From: Tianweitania sp. UT-5YL-CI-8
GTDB lineage: Bacteria > Pseudomonadota > Alphaproteobacteria > Rhizobiales > Rhizobiaceae
DNA length: 64,000 nt
Assembly (NCBI RefSeq): GCF_030010215.1
Contig: NZ_JASCRR010000002.1
Location: 186,001-250,000, forward strand
Direction of reading: 5' to 3'
Positions 1-8,901 of this stretch are shown here, piece by piece. Both the position numbers and the translations under genes were made by a program. The stretch's first letter is position 1, and every line of letters starts with the position of its first letter. The notes beneath the pieces are model-generated. The model had not been told where the DNA came from and made no database searches. It was given only the letters and a program-made list of their open reading frames with translations.

Positions 1-1194
1 CGAGTCATAGAGGATACGGTCCGTCTCGTCGGCCGGGCCTGTCGCGATATCCTTGAACTGGTCCGGCAGCAGGAGGCCTTCGGTCAGCCCGACAAAGATG
101 GCATTGTCGATGCGGATGCTGTCCCTTGGCGCATAAAAGTCGGTGATGACGTCGATATTGTCGATGCCAAGGGCGGTGGTGAAGACAAACCTGTCCGCGC
201 CTCCTCCTCCGGTCAGCGTGTCGTTGCCTTCCAAACCGTTGAGAATATTGGTGCCACCGCTGTTTCCTGTGATGCTGTTGGCAAAGCCGTTGCCCGTGCC
301 GTTGATGGAAGATGAGCCAAGCAGTGCCAGGTCCTCGACCTCCAGCCCGACAAGGGAGAAGCTGATGGTGCTGTTGACCGTGTCATGTCCTTCATCGGCC
401 AGTTCGGCGACGACATCGCCGACGTTGTCGACGAAGTAGCTGTCGTCGCCCGCACCGCCGGTCATCAGATCAGCGCCCCTCATGCCGTTGATGACGTTGC
501 TGCCGGCATTGCCCAGGATCGTGTTTGCCAGCTTGTTGCCGGTGGCATTGATGTCGTCGGAACCCGTTAGCGTCAGGTTCTCGACATACTGCGCCTTCAG
601 CGTATAGCTTACCGATGTGAAAACCTTGTCCGTGCCGCCGCCATCGCGCTCGACGGCGAGATCGCCGAGGTCGTCAACGTAGAAGGTGTCGTTGCCTTTG
701 CCGCCGTTCATCAGGTCGGCACCTGCTCCGCCATCGATGATGTCGTTACCATACCAGGCGTCGATCCAATCATCGCCGGCAAAGCCATAGAGCTTGTCGC
801 TGAAATAGGAGCCGGCGATCTCATCCTCGCCCGAAAACAAGATTTGCAGCCGCTCGAGTGTGCTGGACGTTTCGAATTCCTCGACAGTAATATAAGTATC
901 ATAGAGATACCAGACAACTAACGGCGCCGGCAACGAGCTCACGACATATTTCTGGTAAGTAAAGCCGTCCAGGTAGCCGCTCGAACTTACATAGTTTCCG
1001 AATTCATCCCATTCGACTTCGACCAGCCCGGTTGCCATATACTCAGTGGCCACGCCACTGGACTCGGAATAATAGTTCAGCTCCTGAACTTCGGTCTCTG
1101 GATAGTAACAGCCGCACTCCAGCGCCTGCCCGACTGAAGCTAAAAACTTCAGCTTCGTCATATCGATCGCGTAAGCCGAACCGAAAATTGCCAT
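1..1194 (-). CDS. RTX-type calcium-binding repeat protein, C-terminus outside window
   Basis: The reading frame is open from the ATG at 1194 to the window edge (398 codons), so the C-terminus is missing. Residues 1 to about 150 are rich in Tyr, Ser, Glu and Val and match no domain I recognise. After that come glycine-aspartate nonapeptides of the hemolysin/serralysin type, such as GFAGDDW, GGAGADLMNGGKGNDTF, GGAGDDSYFVD and GGGGADRFVF, separated by beta-rich linkers containing ENLTLTG-like segments. Such repeats bind calcium in proteins exported by type I secretion. No transporter genes are visible here. A GGGGGG tract about 6 bases upstream could be the ribosome binding site. No catalytic domain is seen, so enzyme, adhesin or S-layer roles all remain possible. 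Confidence 0.85.
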   Translation of the reverse strand, partial: MAIFGSAYAIDMTKLKFLASVGQALECGCYYPETEVQELNYYSESSGVATEYMATGLVEVEWDEFGNYVSSSGYLDGFTYQKYVVSSLPAPLVVWYLYDTYITVEEFETSSTLERLQILFSGEDEIAGSYFSDKLYGFAGDDWIDAWYGNDIIDGGAGADLMNGGKGNDTFYVDDLGDLAVERDGGGTDKVFTSVSYTLKAQYVENLTLTGSDDINATGNKLANTILGNAGSNVINGMRGADLMTGGAGDDSYFVDNVGDVVAELADEGHDTVNSTISFSLVGLEVEDLALLGSSSINGTGNGFANSITGNSGGTNILNGLEGNDTLTGGGGADRFVFTTALGIDNIDVITDFYAPRDSIRIDNAIFVGLTEGLLLPDQFKDIATGPADETDRILYDS

Positions 1195-1352
1195 GTCGTC
1201 CCCCCAAGAATCAACGATTCAAACCCGCGAATACATTACACGCCGCGAGACCGCAGGTAATGGGGATTAATCGATAAGAAAAAAGCCGGTGCGAATACTT
1301 CACGTGTGGAGGCGTGTGATCTCGCGTCGCCCCCGCATGGCCAAAACCAGTC

Positions 1353-2498
1353 TCAGGCGCGCGAAACGCCTTCGTTGAGTTCCGAAGCCTCTGCCCGGAT
1401 CGTCATCGAATTGCCGCGCCAGTCGATCGCTCCCTTGAGCCAGCCGCGCAGCCAGACCGCCGGCATCATCGCATCGCGCACCATCATGGCCGGCAAGGAC
1501 AGCGGCGAGACACGCCAGCCCTTGCTGACGGCCAGGGCCAGTTCGGGAAGATAGACCGCTGCCATCACCGCTAGCGCGACAGGGACCAGGGCCACATCCG
1601 CCAGGGCCGCCGCCGCCAGCGCCAGCAGCATGGGCGGCACGATACCCAAAAGGATTTCCGGCGTGAAGAACAGCGGGAAGGTGACGCGCCGCAGCCGCGC
1701 CCAGCGACTCTGCCGCGACCAGAGCTCCTGCAGCGTGCGATGGCCGAGCGGCTGTTCGAAGGGCGACGACACGAGATGCACCTTAAGCCCCAGGCCGTTG
1801 ACCAGCTTGGTGGCGGCGGCGTCCTCGGCGATCTCGGCGGCCAGGGCCTGAAGACCGCCATGGGCATCCAGCATCGGCTTGTGCCACAGCATGCTCTTGC
1901 CCTGGGCGAAGCCGAGCCCGACGGACTCGCCGGCATATTGCCAGCGCGCCTGCTGTGAATTGAGGAACACGCACTCCACTTCGGCCCAGAAACCATCCGG
2001 ACGCGAGCCGAGCGGGGTGGAACACACCAGTCCGCTGTCTGAACGCCACCCTGCCATGAGATGCTGGATGTAGTCGACCGGCATCAGCACGTTGGAATCC
2101 GCAAGCACGACCCAGTCGTGCCGCGCCGCGTTCCAGCCCTTCATGCAGTTGTTCAATTTTGGATTGGCGCTGATGCGGTCGTCGCCGACGAGAATTCTCA
2201 TCTCTCTCGATGGATATCGTTCTGCCGCCCGGCGGATTTCGTCGACGACCGGATCATCCCCATGCGCAACGCAGAAGATCAGCTCATAGACAGGCCAGTC
2301 CAGCCGAAAAGTGCAATCCAGCGTCTCGGCGGTGAAATTCTCGATGCCGCGCGCAGGGATGACGATCGACACGGGCGGCTTCGCAATGGACTTCGGCGCG
2401 GGCGTTCCCTTCGGGGACATCCGTTGCCATGCGAGACAAATACTGACGGCATTGACGAAAACGAGGGCAAACGCGGCAATCGCAAGAACGAATTCCAT
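1353..2498 (-). CDS. Ceramide-glucosyltransferase-like glycosyltransferase (GT21 type)
   Basis: Membrane glycosyltransferase of about 381 residues. It starts with a hydrophobic helix (MEFVLAIAAFALVFVNAV), followed by a GT2-fold catalytic region with VSIVIPARG, a DSNV motif (second Asp), an AEDAAATK motif (third Asp) and the acceptor motif RQSRWARLRR. At least two more membrane helices follow. This is the arrangement of ceramide glucosyltransferases and of the related HpnI family, which add sugars to lipids on the cytoplasmic face. I chose the ATG at 2498, not the frame start 29 codons upstream, because the hydrophobic N-terminus begins there and the upstream stretch is Arg/Trp-rich. No other lipid genes adjoin, so the substrate is unknown. 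Confidence 0.8.
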   Translation of the reverse strand: MEFVLAIAAFALVFVNAVSICLAWQRMSPKGTPAPKSIAKPPVSIVIPARGIENFTAETLDCTFRLDWPVYELIFCVAHGDDPVVDEIRRAAERYPSREMRILVGDDRISANPKLNNCMKGWNAARHDWVVLADSNVLMPVDYIQHLMAGWRSDSGLVCSTPLGSRPDGFWAEVECVFLNSQQARWQYAGESVGLGFAQGKSMLWHKPMLDAHGGLQALAAEIAEDAAATKLVNGLGLKVHLVSSPFEQPLGHRTLQELWSRQSRWARLRRVTFPLFFTPEILLGIVPPMLLALAAAALADVALVPVALAVMAAVYLPELALAVSKGWRVSPLSLPAMMVRDAMMPAVWLRGWLKGAIDWRGNSMTIRAEASELNEGVSRA

Positions 2499-2766
2499 GA
2501 GACGCGACCACTCCGATGCGGCACGATGACAGGCTGCCGGGAATCGGCGCCGCCAAGCAAGGTGTGCGGAACACAACATCGTCACATGTCAGGCCGATGA
2601 CAAGACCGGTCTCCAAGTCTAACACAAGGCCTCGAGGACGAGGTCAAGCTTACCGACGCTTGGTTTCGGCCGCACGTTTCCGACGATGCCTGAACCCTAT
2701 CAAAGCACTGTTACGATGTCAAGAATAAATTCCTAAACCAGTCGCTTTAGGTCCTATTACAGGAAC

Positions 2767-3165
2767 ATGGCTATGTACAGCGCCATTACCCGCGAGATCC
2801 TCGTCCAGGTCGAGCCCTTTTTCCTGGCTGAACAATCGGAGCCGCAGGACAACCGCTTCGTCTGGGCCTATCGCGTCACGATCGAAAACCGCTCCGATGC
2901 GTCCGTGCGGCTTCTGTCGCGCTATTGGCACATCACCGACGCCACGGGCCGGATCGAAGAGGTGAGCGGCCCCGGCGTGGTCGGCGAACAGCCCGAGCTT
3001 GAGCCCGGCGACAGCTATCAGTACACATCGGGCTGCCCGCTGCCGACGCCATCCGGCATCATGGTCGGGCGCTATACGATGCGGCGCGAAGACGGCGCGC
3101 TGTTCGACGTGGAGATACCGGCCTTCTCGCTCGATCTGCCGGGCGTCAGGCAGGTCCTTAACTAA
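2767..3165 (+). CDS. apaG: ApaG domain protein
   Basis: A 132-residue protein that is essentially all ApaG domain, an immunoglobulin-like beta sandwich. The family signature is clear: GPGVVGEQP at residues 68-76, then [12 protein letters not shown] and GRYTM. ApaG proteins have been linked to metal-ion resistance and occur as the substrate-recognition domain of some F-box proteins; the biochemical role in bacteria is unsettled. The gene sits alone, divergent from the glycosyltransferase across a 268-base gap and close to the acyltransferase downstream. Start could be the ATG at 2767 or at 2773. Confidence 0.93.
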   Translation: MAMYSAITREILVQVEPFFLAEQSEPQDNRFVWAYRVTIENRSDASVRLLSRYWHITDATGRIEEVSGPGVVGEQPELEPGDSYQYTSGCPLPTPSGIMVGRYTMRREDGALFDVEIPAFSLDLPGVRQVLN

Positions 3166-3241
3166 TCCTGTAACTCTGCGTTTCAGGACACACGTTTGTC
3201 TGCTAGGAGCGTTTCAAGGCACTTGGGCTTGGGGCAATCCG

Positions 3242-4315
3242 ATGACTTCGCAACCGTCACTTCGTTCGCTGCAATGCGGGCGCGGCCTGGCCGCAATGGC
3301 CGTCGTGGCGTTCCATCTGTCGCTGCTGCTCGCCGATCCGCGCTATCTCGGCCAGCCGGTTCTGCTCGACTTCACCCGGCGCGGCAATCTCGGCGTCGAT
3401 TTCTTCTTCGTGCTGTCAGGCTTCATCATCCTGTTCGCGCATGGCCGCGACATCGGCCAGCCCGAACGTCTGCGCGGCTATCTTCTCAAGCGCTTCACCC
3501 GGCTTTACCCCGCCTACTGGCTGTATACCGCGATTTTCTGTTCGCTGGTCGCCGTGGGCGTCGGCAGTGCATCGACCCTGCCCGCCTCGCTGACCGACTG
3601 GATTTCCACTGTTTTTCTGCTGCGCATCGACAATTTCGAGTTGCCCATCGTGCCGGCCTGGACCCTGATCCACGAGGTCGCCTTCTACCTCGTCTTCAGC
3701 CTGCTCATCGTCAACCGCAAGCTCGGCATCGCTGCCATCGCCTTGTGGATGCTGCCGCTGCTGTTCCTCTTCGAGCATCGCGAGGAAGGCGCCCGTTCCG
3801 CGCTGACGACCTATTTCTCGCCGCTCAATCTCAATTTCCTGATCGGCATGGGCGCCTGTCTGCTCTATCGCAGGCTCGGCCTGTCGCCGGCCAAGGGCGT
3901 TTTCGCCGGCGGGCTCGCGGCGTTCGCCGCCACCTACGCGGTCGAGGCCAACGGGCTGAGCTACGACATCACGCAAATCCTCTACGCGCTGTCCTTCGGC
4001 GCCATCATCGCAGGGGCTGCGGCATGGGAGCGCGAGCGCCGGCAGCCCGTTTCCTTCGGCCCGCTGCAACTGATCGGCGACGCCTCCTACAGCATCTATC
4101 TCACCCATCTTGCCTTCCTTGGGCTGTTCTCCAAGATCATGATGAAGCTGCAGGGCTTTGTCGGTCTCGGCCCCCATGTCTTCTACGCAATCGTCTTCTG
4201 CCTCACCGTCGCGGCAGGCTGCTTCCTGTATGTCTTCGTCGAAAAGCCGCTGCTCAACATTTGCCGCCGGCTGCTGGAAGTCGGCCGTCGGCAACCGGCA
4301 GGCGCTGCAGCGTAA
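3242..4315 (+). CDS. Acyltransferase family 3 membrane protein (OafA/YrhL type)
   Basis: An integral membrane acyltransferase of 357 residues. The N-terminus has the family pattern RSLQCGRGLAAMAVVAFHLS, with the conserved His in the first helix, then GNLGVDFFFVLSGFII and a YPAYW segment; about ten hydrophobic helices follow. The C-terminal part has GDASYSIYLTHL and a final VEKPLLN, both typical of the family. These enzymes transfer acetyl or other acyl groups to surface polysaccharides or lipids. The ATG at 3242 is preferred over upstream starts because those overlap apaG out of frame and encode non-hydrophobic sequence. The substrate cannot be told from context. Confidence 0.88.
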   Translation: MTSQPSLRSLQCGRGLAAMAVVAFHLSLLLADPRYLGQPVLLDFTRRGNLGVDFFFVLSGFIILFAHGRDIGQPERLRGYLLKRFTRLYPAYWLYTAIFCSLVAVGVGSASTLPASLTDWISTVFLLRIDNFELPIVPAWTLIHEVAFYLVFSLLIVNRKLGIAAIALWMLPLLFLFEHREEGARSALTTYFSPLNLNFLIGMGACLLYRRLGLSPAKGVFAGGLAAFAATYAVEANGLSYDITQILYALSFGAIIAGAAAWERERRQPVSFGPLQLIGDASYSIYLTHLAFLGLFSKIMMKLQGFVGLGPHVFYAIVFCLTVAAGCFLYVFVEKPLLNICRRLLEVGRRQPAGAAA

Positions 4316-4324
4316 ACAAATAAA

Positions 4325-4350
4325 AAGGGCGAGACCAAAGTCTCGCCCTT
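4325..4350 (-). terminator. Intrinsic terminator of hslO
   Basis: A perfect 11-base-pair stem (4325-4335 with 4340-4350, loop CAAA) followed on the minus strand by TTTATTTG. It lies between the convergent acyltransferase and hslO genes. The T-run is better on the minus strand, so it mainly serves hslO, but it could act both ways. Confidence 0.85.
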
Positions 4351-4375
4351 CCCGATTGGGTTTTACAGATACTGC

Positions 4376-5380
4376 CTATTGGCCGAATTCCGCCGGGTCG
4401 AATTCGTAGGATTTCGAGCAGAATTCGCAGTTCACGCGGATCGTGCCGTCTTCCACGCTGTCGGTGATCTCCTCGGCGGTGAAGCCTTGGAGGATGCCCT
4501 TGATCTTGTCGCGCGAACACGAGCACTCGTCGGCCACCCGAACGCCCTCGAACACCCGCACGCCCTGCTCGTGGAACAGGCGGTAGAGCAGCCTTTCGGC
4601 GCCCACCGTCGGATCGATCAGTTCGGTCGGCTCGATCGTTCCCGTCAGCGCCACGAGTTCCTGCCACGCGTCGTCCTCGGGCACGCCGTCCGGGTCGCGC
4701 TCATCGCCATCGCCGCCATGCAGGTCCGGCACGCGCATGCGCTCAGGTGCTTCCGGCAGGAACTGCGCCAGGATCCCGCCCGCGCGCCAATGTTCGCGGC
4801 TGCCGCCTTCCCCCGGAAGGACGAGCTTGGCCACCGACAGCTTGACGTCGGTCGGGATCTGCTCCGACTGACGGAAATAGGTCAGCGCGGCCTCTTCCAG
4901 CGAGGTGCCTTCGAGTTGCACGATGCCCTGATAGCGCTGCATGTGCTGGCCCTGGTCGATGGTCAGAGCCAGAACACCGTCGCCGAGCAGGTCTTTCGGC
5001 TCGGCCTTGCCGGTCTCCACCGCCTGCTGCAGACGCTCCGCATCGAACCGCGCATAGGCGCGCAGCGAATGCGGCGTGGTGAAGTCGGCGACCAGCATGT
5101 CCACCGGCCCGTCGGTGCGGGTCTGCAGAATGAACTTGCCTTCGAACTTCAGCGACGTGCCAAGCAGGACCGTGACCACACAGGCCTCCGCCAGGAGCCG
5201 TGCGACCGGCTCGGGATAGTCATGGCGCTCCAGGATGTCGTCGAGCAGCGGGCCGAGCTGGACGATGCGGCCGCGAACATCCAGTCCTTCCACGGAAAAG
5301 GGAACGACATGGTCGTCGCCGGCAAAATCGAACTCGCCGAGTTGAGGATAACGATCGGTCACTTCAACGGATTCCAACAT
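4376..5380 (-). CDS. hslO: Redox-regulated chaperone Hsp33
   Basis: Hsp33 family holdase of 334 residues, active in the cytoplasm during oxidative stress. The C-terminal zinc-binding redox switch is complete: Cys286 and Cys288 (ECSCS) and Cys318 and Cys321 (NCEFCSKSYEF). When these oxidise, zinc is released and the chaperone is activated. The N-terminal part has the expected ARLLAEACVVTVLLG and GDGVLALTID stretches. A GGAGA tract sits just upstream of the ATG at 5380. It follows argF on the same strand, an arrangement I recall from rhizobia. A short acidic insert (GGDGDERDPDGVPEDD) lies before the zinc domain. Confidence 0.95.
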   Translation of the reverse strand: MLESVEVTDRYPQLGEFDFAGDDHVVPFSVEGLDVRGRIVQLGPLLDDILERHDYPEPVARLLAEACVVTVLLGTSLKFEGKFILQTRTDGPVDMLVADFTTPHSLRAYARFDAERLQQAVETGKAEPKDLLGDGVLALTIDQGQHMQRYQGIVQLEGTSLEEAALTYFRQSEQIPTDVKLSVAKLVLPGEGGSREHWRAGGILAQFLPEAPERMRVPDLHGGDGDERDPDGVPEDDAWQELVALTGTIEPTELIDPTVGAERLLYRLFHEQGVRVFEGVRVADECSCSRDKIKGILQGFTAEEITDSVEDGTIRVNCEFCSKSYEFDPAEFGQ

Positions 5381-5495
5381 GACATATCTCCGGCGTGCGG
5401 CACTGCCGCCCTCCGGGTAGCATGCTTCCAGACGCCCTGTTTTGGGGTGATGGTGCCCAGATAGGTATGCGCCGGCCGCAGATCAAGAACCGCTC

Positions 5496-6413
5496 CTACG
5501 CGCCCAGGCACCAGGCCAGCACCGCCTTCTGGGCGTGCAGCCGGTTTTCCGCTTCGTCGAACACCACCGAGTTCGGCCCGTCCATCACCTCGTCTGTCAC
5601 TTCCTCGCCGCGATGCGCCGGCAGGCAGTGCATGAACAGCGCATCTGGCTTGGCGTGGCTCATCAGCTCGGCGTTGACCTGATAGGGCAGGAACACGTTG
5701 TGCCCGCGCGCCCGATGCTCCTGGCCCATTGAAACCCAGGTATCGGTGACGATGCAGTCCGCACCGCTGACAGCTTCCTCGGCCGAGCGGGTCAGGCTGA
5801 CAGTCCCGCCATTGGCCTTGGCCCAGTCGAGATATGTCTGCGTCGGCTCGCTGCCCTCGGGCACGGCGATGTTCAGCTTGAAGTCGAACCGGGCGGACGC
5901 CTCCAGAAGCGAATGCAGCACATTGTTTCCGTCGCCGGTCCAGGCGAAGGTCTTGCCCTTCACCGGGCCGCGATGTTCCTCGAAGGTCATCAGGTCCGCC
6001 ATGATCTGGCAGGGATGGGTGTCGTCGGTCAGCCCGTTGATCACCGGCACGGTGGCGTTTTCGGTTAGCTCCACCAGCCGGTCATGGGTGGTGGTGCGGA
6101 TCATGATGGCGTCGACATAGCGCGACAAAACCTTCGCGGTGTCGGCGATGGTCTCGCTGCGGCCAAGCTGCATTTCGGTGCCGGTCAGCATGATGGTCTC
6201 GCCGCCGAGCTGGCGCATGCCGACGTCGAACGAAACGCGGGTACGGGTCGACGGCTTGTCGAAGATCATCGCCAGAACCTTGCCGTCCAGCGGCCGGGAT
6301 CGCTCGCCGGCCTTCAGACGCTCCTTGCGTGTGGAAGCGTCGTCCAGCATCTCGCGAAGCACGCTTCCAGAAAGGGCCGAAAGGTCGGTGAAGTGGCGAA
6401 TTCCGCTGCTCAT
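5496..6413 (-). CDS. argF: Ornithine carbamoyltransferase
   Basis: Makes citrulline from ornithine and carbamoyl phosphate in arginine synthesis. The 305-residue protein has the carbamoyl-phosphate loop STRTR at residues 55-59, HPCQ at 133-136, and [10 protein letters not shown] near the C-terminus, the usual ornithine-site motif. The start at 6413 is chosen because GGAG lies 5 bases upstream; the 20-codon upstream extension is encoded by the intergenic repeat at 6426-6525, not by family sequence. It lies downstream of argD on the same strand, about 112 bases away, so co-transcription through the repeat is likely. Confidence 0.96.
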   Translation of the reverse strand: MSSGIRHFTDLSALSGSVLREMLDDASTRKERLKAGERSRPLDGKVLAMIFDKPSTRTRVSFDVGMRQLGGETIMLTGTEMQLGRSETIADTAKVLSRYVDAIMIRTTTHDRLVELTENATVPVINGLTDDTHPCQIMADLMTFEEHRGPVKGKTFAWTGDGNNVLHSLLEASARFDFKLNIAVPEGSEPTQTYLDWAKANGGTVSLTRSAEEAVSGADCIVTDTWVSMGQEHRARGHNVFLPYQVNAELMSHAKPDALFMHCLPAHRGEEVTDEVMDGPNSVVFDEAENRLHAQKAVLAWCLGA

Positions 6414-6425
6414 CAAATCTCCTCG

Positions 6426-6525
6426 TGCATGTCTCCCGAAAGTGGGTACCGGTTTCAGGATAAAGACATGCATAAAAACAAAAAGCTAAAGCGTGTTAAG
6501 CGAAGCTGAAAGATCGCGACGCGCT
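6426..6525. repeat. Rhizobial-type intergenic repeat between argD and argF
   Basis: The 9-base arms TGCATGTCT (6426-6434) and AGACATGCA (6464-6472) form an inverted repeat around a CCCGAAAGTGGGTACCGGTTTC-like core. An adjoining A-rich and AAGCGTGTTAAGCG-containing segment runs to about 6525. From memory this matches a repeat of roughly 100 bases dispersed through Rhizobiales intergenic regions. It occupies almost the whole gap between argD and argF and creates a false upstream start for argF. Confidence 0.65.
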
Positions 6526-7719
6526 TCAGCCGGCGTCGGCGGCCATTTCGGAAAGGTTTTTCGCGCCCGCGCGAATGCGGTCGAGTGCTTCCCGGATGTC
6601 CTCGTCGGTCGCCGTCAGCGGCGGCAAAAGGCGAATGACGTTGTCGCCGGCAGGCACGGCTAGGAATTTGCGGTCGCGCAGCGCGGCGTTGACGCGGATG
6701 TTCGGCATGGTGCATTTCAGGCCAATCATGAAGCCGGTGCCGCGAATGCCTTCGATGACGTCGGGATATTCGTCGGCGATGGCGGCCAGCCCCTGCTTCA
6801 TCAGCAGCGCCTTGCGGTTGACCTCGTCGAGGAACCCGTCTTCCAGCACCACGTCGAGCACGGCGTTGCCGACCGCCATGGCAAGCGGGTTGCCGCCGAA
6901 GGTGGTTCCGTGCACGCCCGGCGTCATGCCGCTCGCAGCCTCGGCGGTGGCCAGGCAGGCGCCCATCGGGAACCCGCCGCCAATGCCCTTGGCAATCGCC
7001 ATGATATCGGGTTCGACGCCGGTCCACTCATAAGCGAACAGCTTGCCGGTCCGGCCGATGCCGCACTGGACCTCGTCGAAGATCAGCAGAATGCCGTGCT
7101 TGTCGCAGAGCTGGCGGATGCGCTTGAGCGAGGCGGTCGGGAAGGGACGGATGCCGCCCTCGCCCTGCACCGGTTCCAGCAAGATCGCCGCCGTCTCGTC
7201 CGAGATCAGCTTTTCGGCGGCATCGACGTCGTCGAAGGCGACCTGATCGAAACCCTCGACCTTCGGGCCGAAGCCTTCGAGGTATTTCTGCTGGCCGCCG
7301 GCGGCGATGGTCGCCAAAGTGCGGCCGTGGAAAGCGCCTTCGAAGGTGATGATGCGGAACCGCTCGGGATGGCCCTTCACATAATGATAGCGCCGCGCCG
7401 TCTTGATCGCCGCTTCCAGCGCCTCAGCGCCCGAATTGGTGAAGAACACCTTGTCGGCAAAGGTGTTCTCGGCGAGGCGCTCGCCCAGCCGGCTCTGGCC
7501 GGGGATCTCATAGAGATTGGAGACGTGCCACAGCTTGGCTGCCTGCTCGGTGAGCGCGGCAACCAGGTGCGGATGGCCGTGGCCAAGCGAATTGACGGCG
7601 ATGCCACCGGCGAAGTCGAGATATCGCTCGCCATTCTCCGCGATCAACCAGCTTCCCTCGCCTCTTTCGAAAGCAAGGGGAGCGCGCGCGAAGGTTTCGT
7701 ACAGCGCCGATCCGCTCAT
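6526..7719 (-). CDS. argD: Acetylornithine aminotransferase
   Basis: A class III PLP-dependent aminotransferase of 397 residues that converts N-acetylglutamate semialdehyde to N-acetylornithine. The PLP-binding Lys244 is in [12 protein letters not shown], the Asp of FDEVQ is residue 215, and NSGAEA (95-100) contacts the cofactor phosphate. ArgD is favoured over other members because argF follows directly. TGGAGC upstream of the ATG at 7719 is a reasonable ribosome binding site. The first gene of the argD-argF block, it diverges from gcrA across 347 bases. Confidence 0.95.
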   Translation of the reverse strand: MSGSALYETFARAPLAFERGEGSWLIAENGERYLDFAGGIAVNSLGHGHPHLVAALTEQAAKLWHVSNLYEIPGQSRLGERLAENTFADKVFFTNSGAEALEAAIKTARRYHYVKGHPERFRIITFEGAFHGRTLATIAAGGQQKYLEGFGPKVEGFDQVAFDDVDAAEKLISDETAAILLEPVQGEGGIRPFPTASLKRIRQLCDKHGILLIFDEVQCGIGRTGKLFAYEWTGVEPDIMAIAKGIGGGFPMGACLATAEAASGMTPGVHGTTFGGNPLAMAVGNAVLDVVLEDGFLDEVNRKALLMKQGLAAIADEYPDVIEGIRGTGFMIGLKCTMPNIRVNAALRDRKFLAVPAGDNVIRLLPPLTATDEDIREALDRIRAGAKNLSEMAADAG

Positions 7720-7890
7720 TTTTGCCGCTCCAGGGCCGGAAAAATCAAAAGGCCGCCATTCGGCGACCTTGGCGCTATATTGTTTTTTTCGCCTTGGAAG
7801 TCAACGAAAACGTCGCCTGGGCCATGAACTGCCGGACAGGTTGCGCCAAGCGCCGGATCGACAGGCAAGTTGGGGAAAACCGAAAAAAGC

Positions 7891-8040
7891 GATTCGTGTT
7901 GCAGCCGGGACTCTTGTCACGGAGTCCACGTATAGCTAATTGTGGTTTCGAAATAACTAGATTTCGTGCGGCGAACATAATCACCCAAATACATGTGGTG
8001 CCCAACCGGCTTGCGCCGGGCGTATGGGGATTCGCGAGTC
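7891..8040. promoter_or_regulatory. Cluster of five GANTC sites upstream of gcrA
   Basis: The 347-base gap between argD and gcrA holds five GANTC motifs within 150 bases: GATTC 7891, GACTC 7909, GAGTC 7922, GATTC 8029 and GAGTC 8036. GANTC is the target of the cell-cycle methylase CcrM, and GcrA acts at promoters carrying methylated GANTC. Fewer than one would be expected by chance in this length. The rest of the gap has a T-run near 7781 and no gene. Confidence 0.65.
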
Positions 8041-8066
8041 TGCACTTCGATCGGGAGAACGATCTC

Positions 8067-8591
8067 ATGAACTGGACTGACGAGCGGGTCGAGCTTCTTA
8101 AAAAACTTTGGGCCGAGGGACTGAGCGCAAGCCAGATCGCTGCCCAGCTGGGTGGCGTCAGCCGCAACGCCGTGATCGGCAAGGTTCACCGCCTGAAGCT
8201 GTCGGGCCGCGGCCGCACCACGGCCACGCCGGCACGGCCGAAAAAGCCCGTGACAACGCCCACCGCCGCAGCGCCCAAGCCGATCAACAGCAGGCCCGCG
8301 CCCGCGCCGCGTCCGGTTGCCGCGACCTTGGGCGCCACCGCGCTGCAGGTTCAGTTCGATGCCGAACCCGTCCGGCCCGCGTCGCGCGCCACCCAGGATG
8401 TCGTGGTGCCGATTTCGCGCCGCCTGCAGCTGGTTCAGCTCAGCGAGCGCACCTGCAAATGGCCCAATGGCGATCCGCTGTCGGAAGACTTCAACTTCTG
8501 CGGCAATGAATGCGCCGATACCGGCCCCTACTGCCGCTATCACGCCCGCCTCGCCTTCCAGCCGGCATCGGAACGCCGCCGGGTTCGCTGA
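8067..8591 (+). CDS. gcrA: GcrA cell cycle regulator
   Basis: A 174-residue GcrA family protein, a sigma70-associated transcription factor restricted to alphaproteobacteria that activates cell-cycle genes at CcrM-methylated promoters. The N-terminal helix-turn-helix (MNWTDERVELLKKLWAEGLS, then AAQLGGVSRNAVIGKVHRL) is near-identical to the family consensus. A Pro/Ala-rich linker of about 90 residues follows, then a C-terminal sigma-interacting part with CKWPNGDP and CGNECADTGPYCRYH. The ATG at 8067 has GGGAG upstream and begins exactly at the conserved motif; the longer frame start at 7722 does not. GANTC sites crowd its upstream region. Confidence 0.96.
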   Translation: MNWTDERVELLKKLWAEGLSASQIAAQLGGVSRNAVIGKVHRLKLSGRGRTTATPARPKKPVTTPTAAAPKPINSRPAPAPRPVAATLGATALQVQFDAEPVRPASRATQDVVVPISRRLQLVQLSERTCKWPNGDPLSEDFNFCGNECADTGPYCRYHARLAFQPASERRRVR

Positions 8592-8617
8592 GGCTCAGCT
8601 TCGACCTGAATATCCCC

Positions 8618-8644
8618 AAAGGTGGCGCTCGCGCCGCCTTTTTT
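8618..8644 (+). terminator. Intrinsic terminator of gcrA
   Basis: AAAGG(T)GGCGC pairs with GCGCC(G)CCTTT across a 2-3 base loop, with T residues continuing to 8644. It lies about 30 bases past the gcrA stop. Confidence 0.8.
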
Positions 8645-8708
8645 ATGACCTCGATCGAAGCGATGAAGGCCCGCGGCTCCAAGAAGGCTGATGCGGGTAA
8701 GCAGCGGC

Positions 8709-8892
8709 GCCCTCCCTTCTCCCCTTGCGGGAGAAGGTGTCGCCCTTGAGCGAACGACGTGAGCGAAAGATAAGGCGACGGATGAGGGGTTCTGGACGGA
8801 ATGCCACGCCTCATGTCTTCCAACACCCCTCATCCGACCTCCCCTTCGACAAGCTCAGGGTCGGCCACCTTCTCCCGCAAGTGGAGAAGGAA
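8709..8892. repeat. Palindromic intergenic mosaic repeat between gcrA and phoU
   Basis: Two nested inverted repeats: the 16-mer ending CGGGAGAAGGTG at 8724-8739 reappears reversed around 8867-8882, and CGGATGAGGGG (8779-8789) reappears reversed at 8826-8836. The outer arms can each also form local hairpins (CTTCTCCCC/GGGAGAAG). This is the style of rhizobial intergenic mosaic elements. It fills nearly all of the roughly 310-base gap between gcrA and phoU; no coding sequence is apparent. Confidence 0.7.
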
Positions 8893-8901
8893 GGAAACTT
8901 G

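Noticed and set aside
2999-3241. Upstream extension of the acyltransferase frame
   Set aside because: It overlaps apaG in another frame and encodes Arg/Ser-rich shadow sequence; the hydrophobic family N-terminus starts at 3242.
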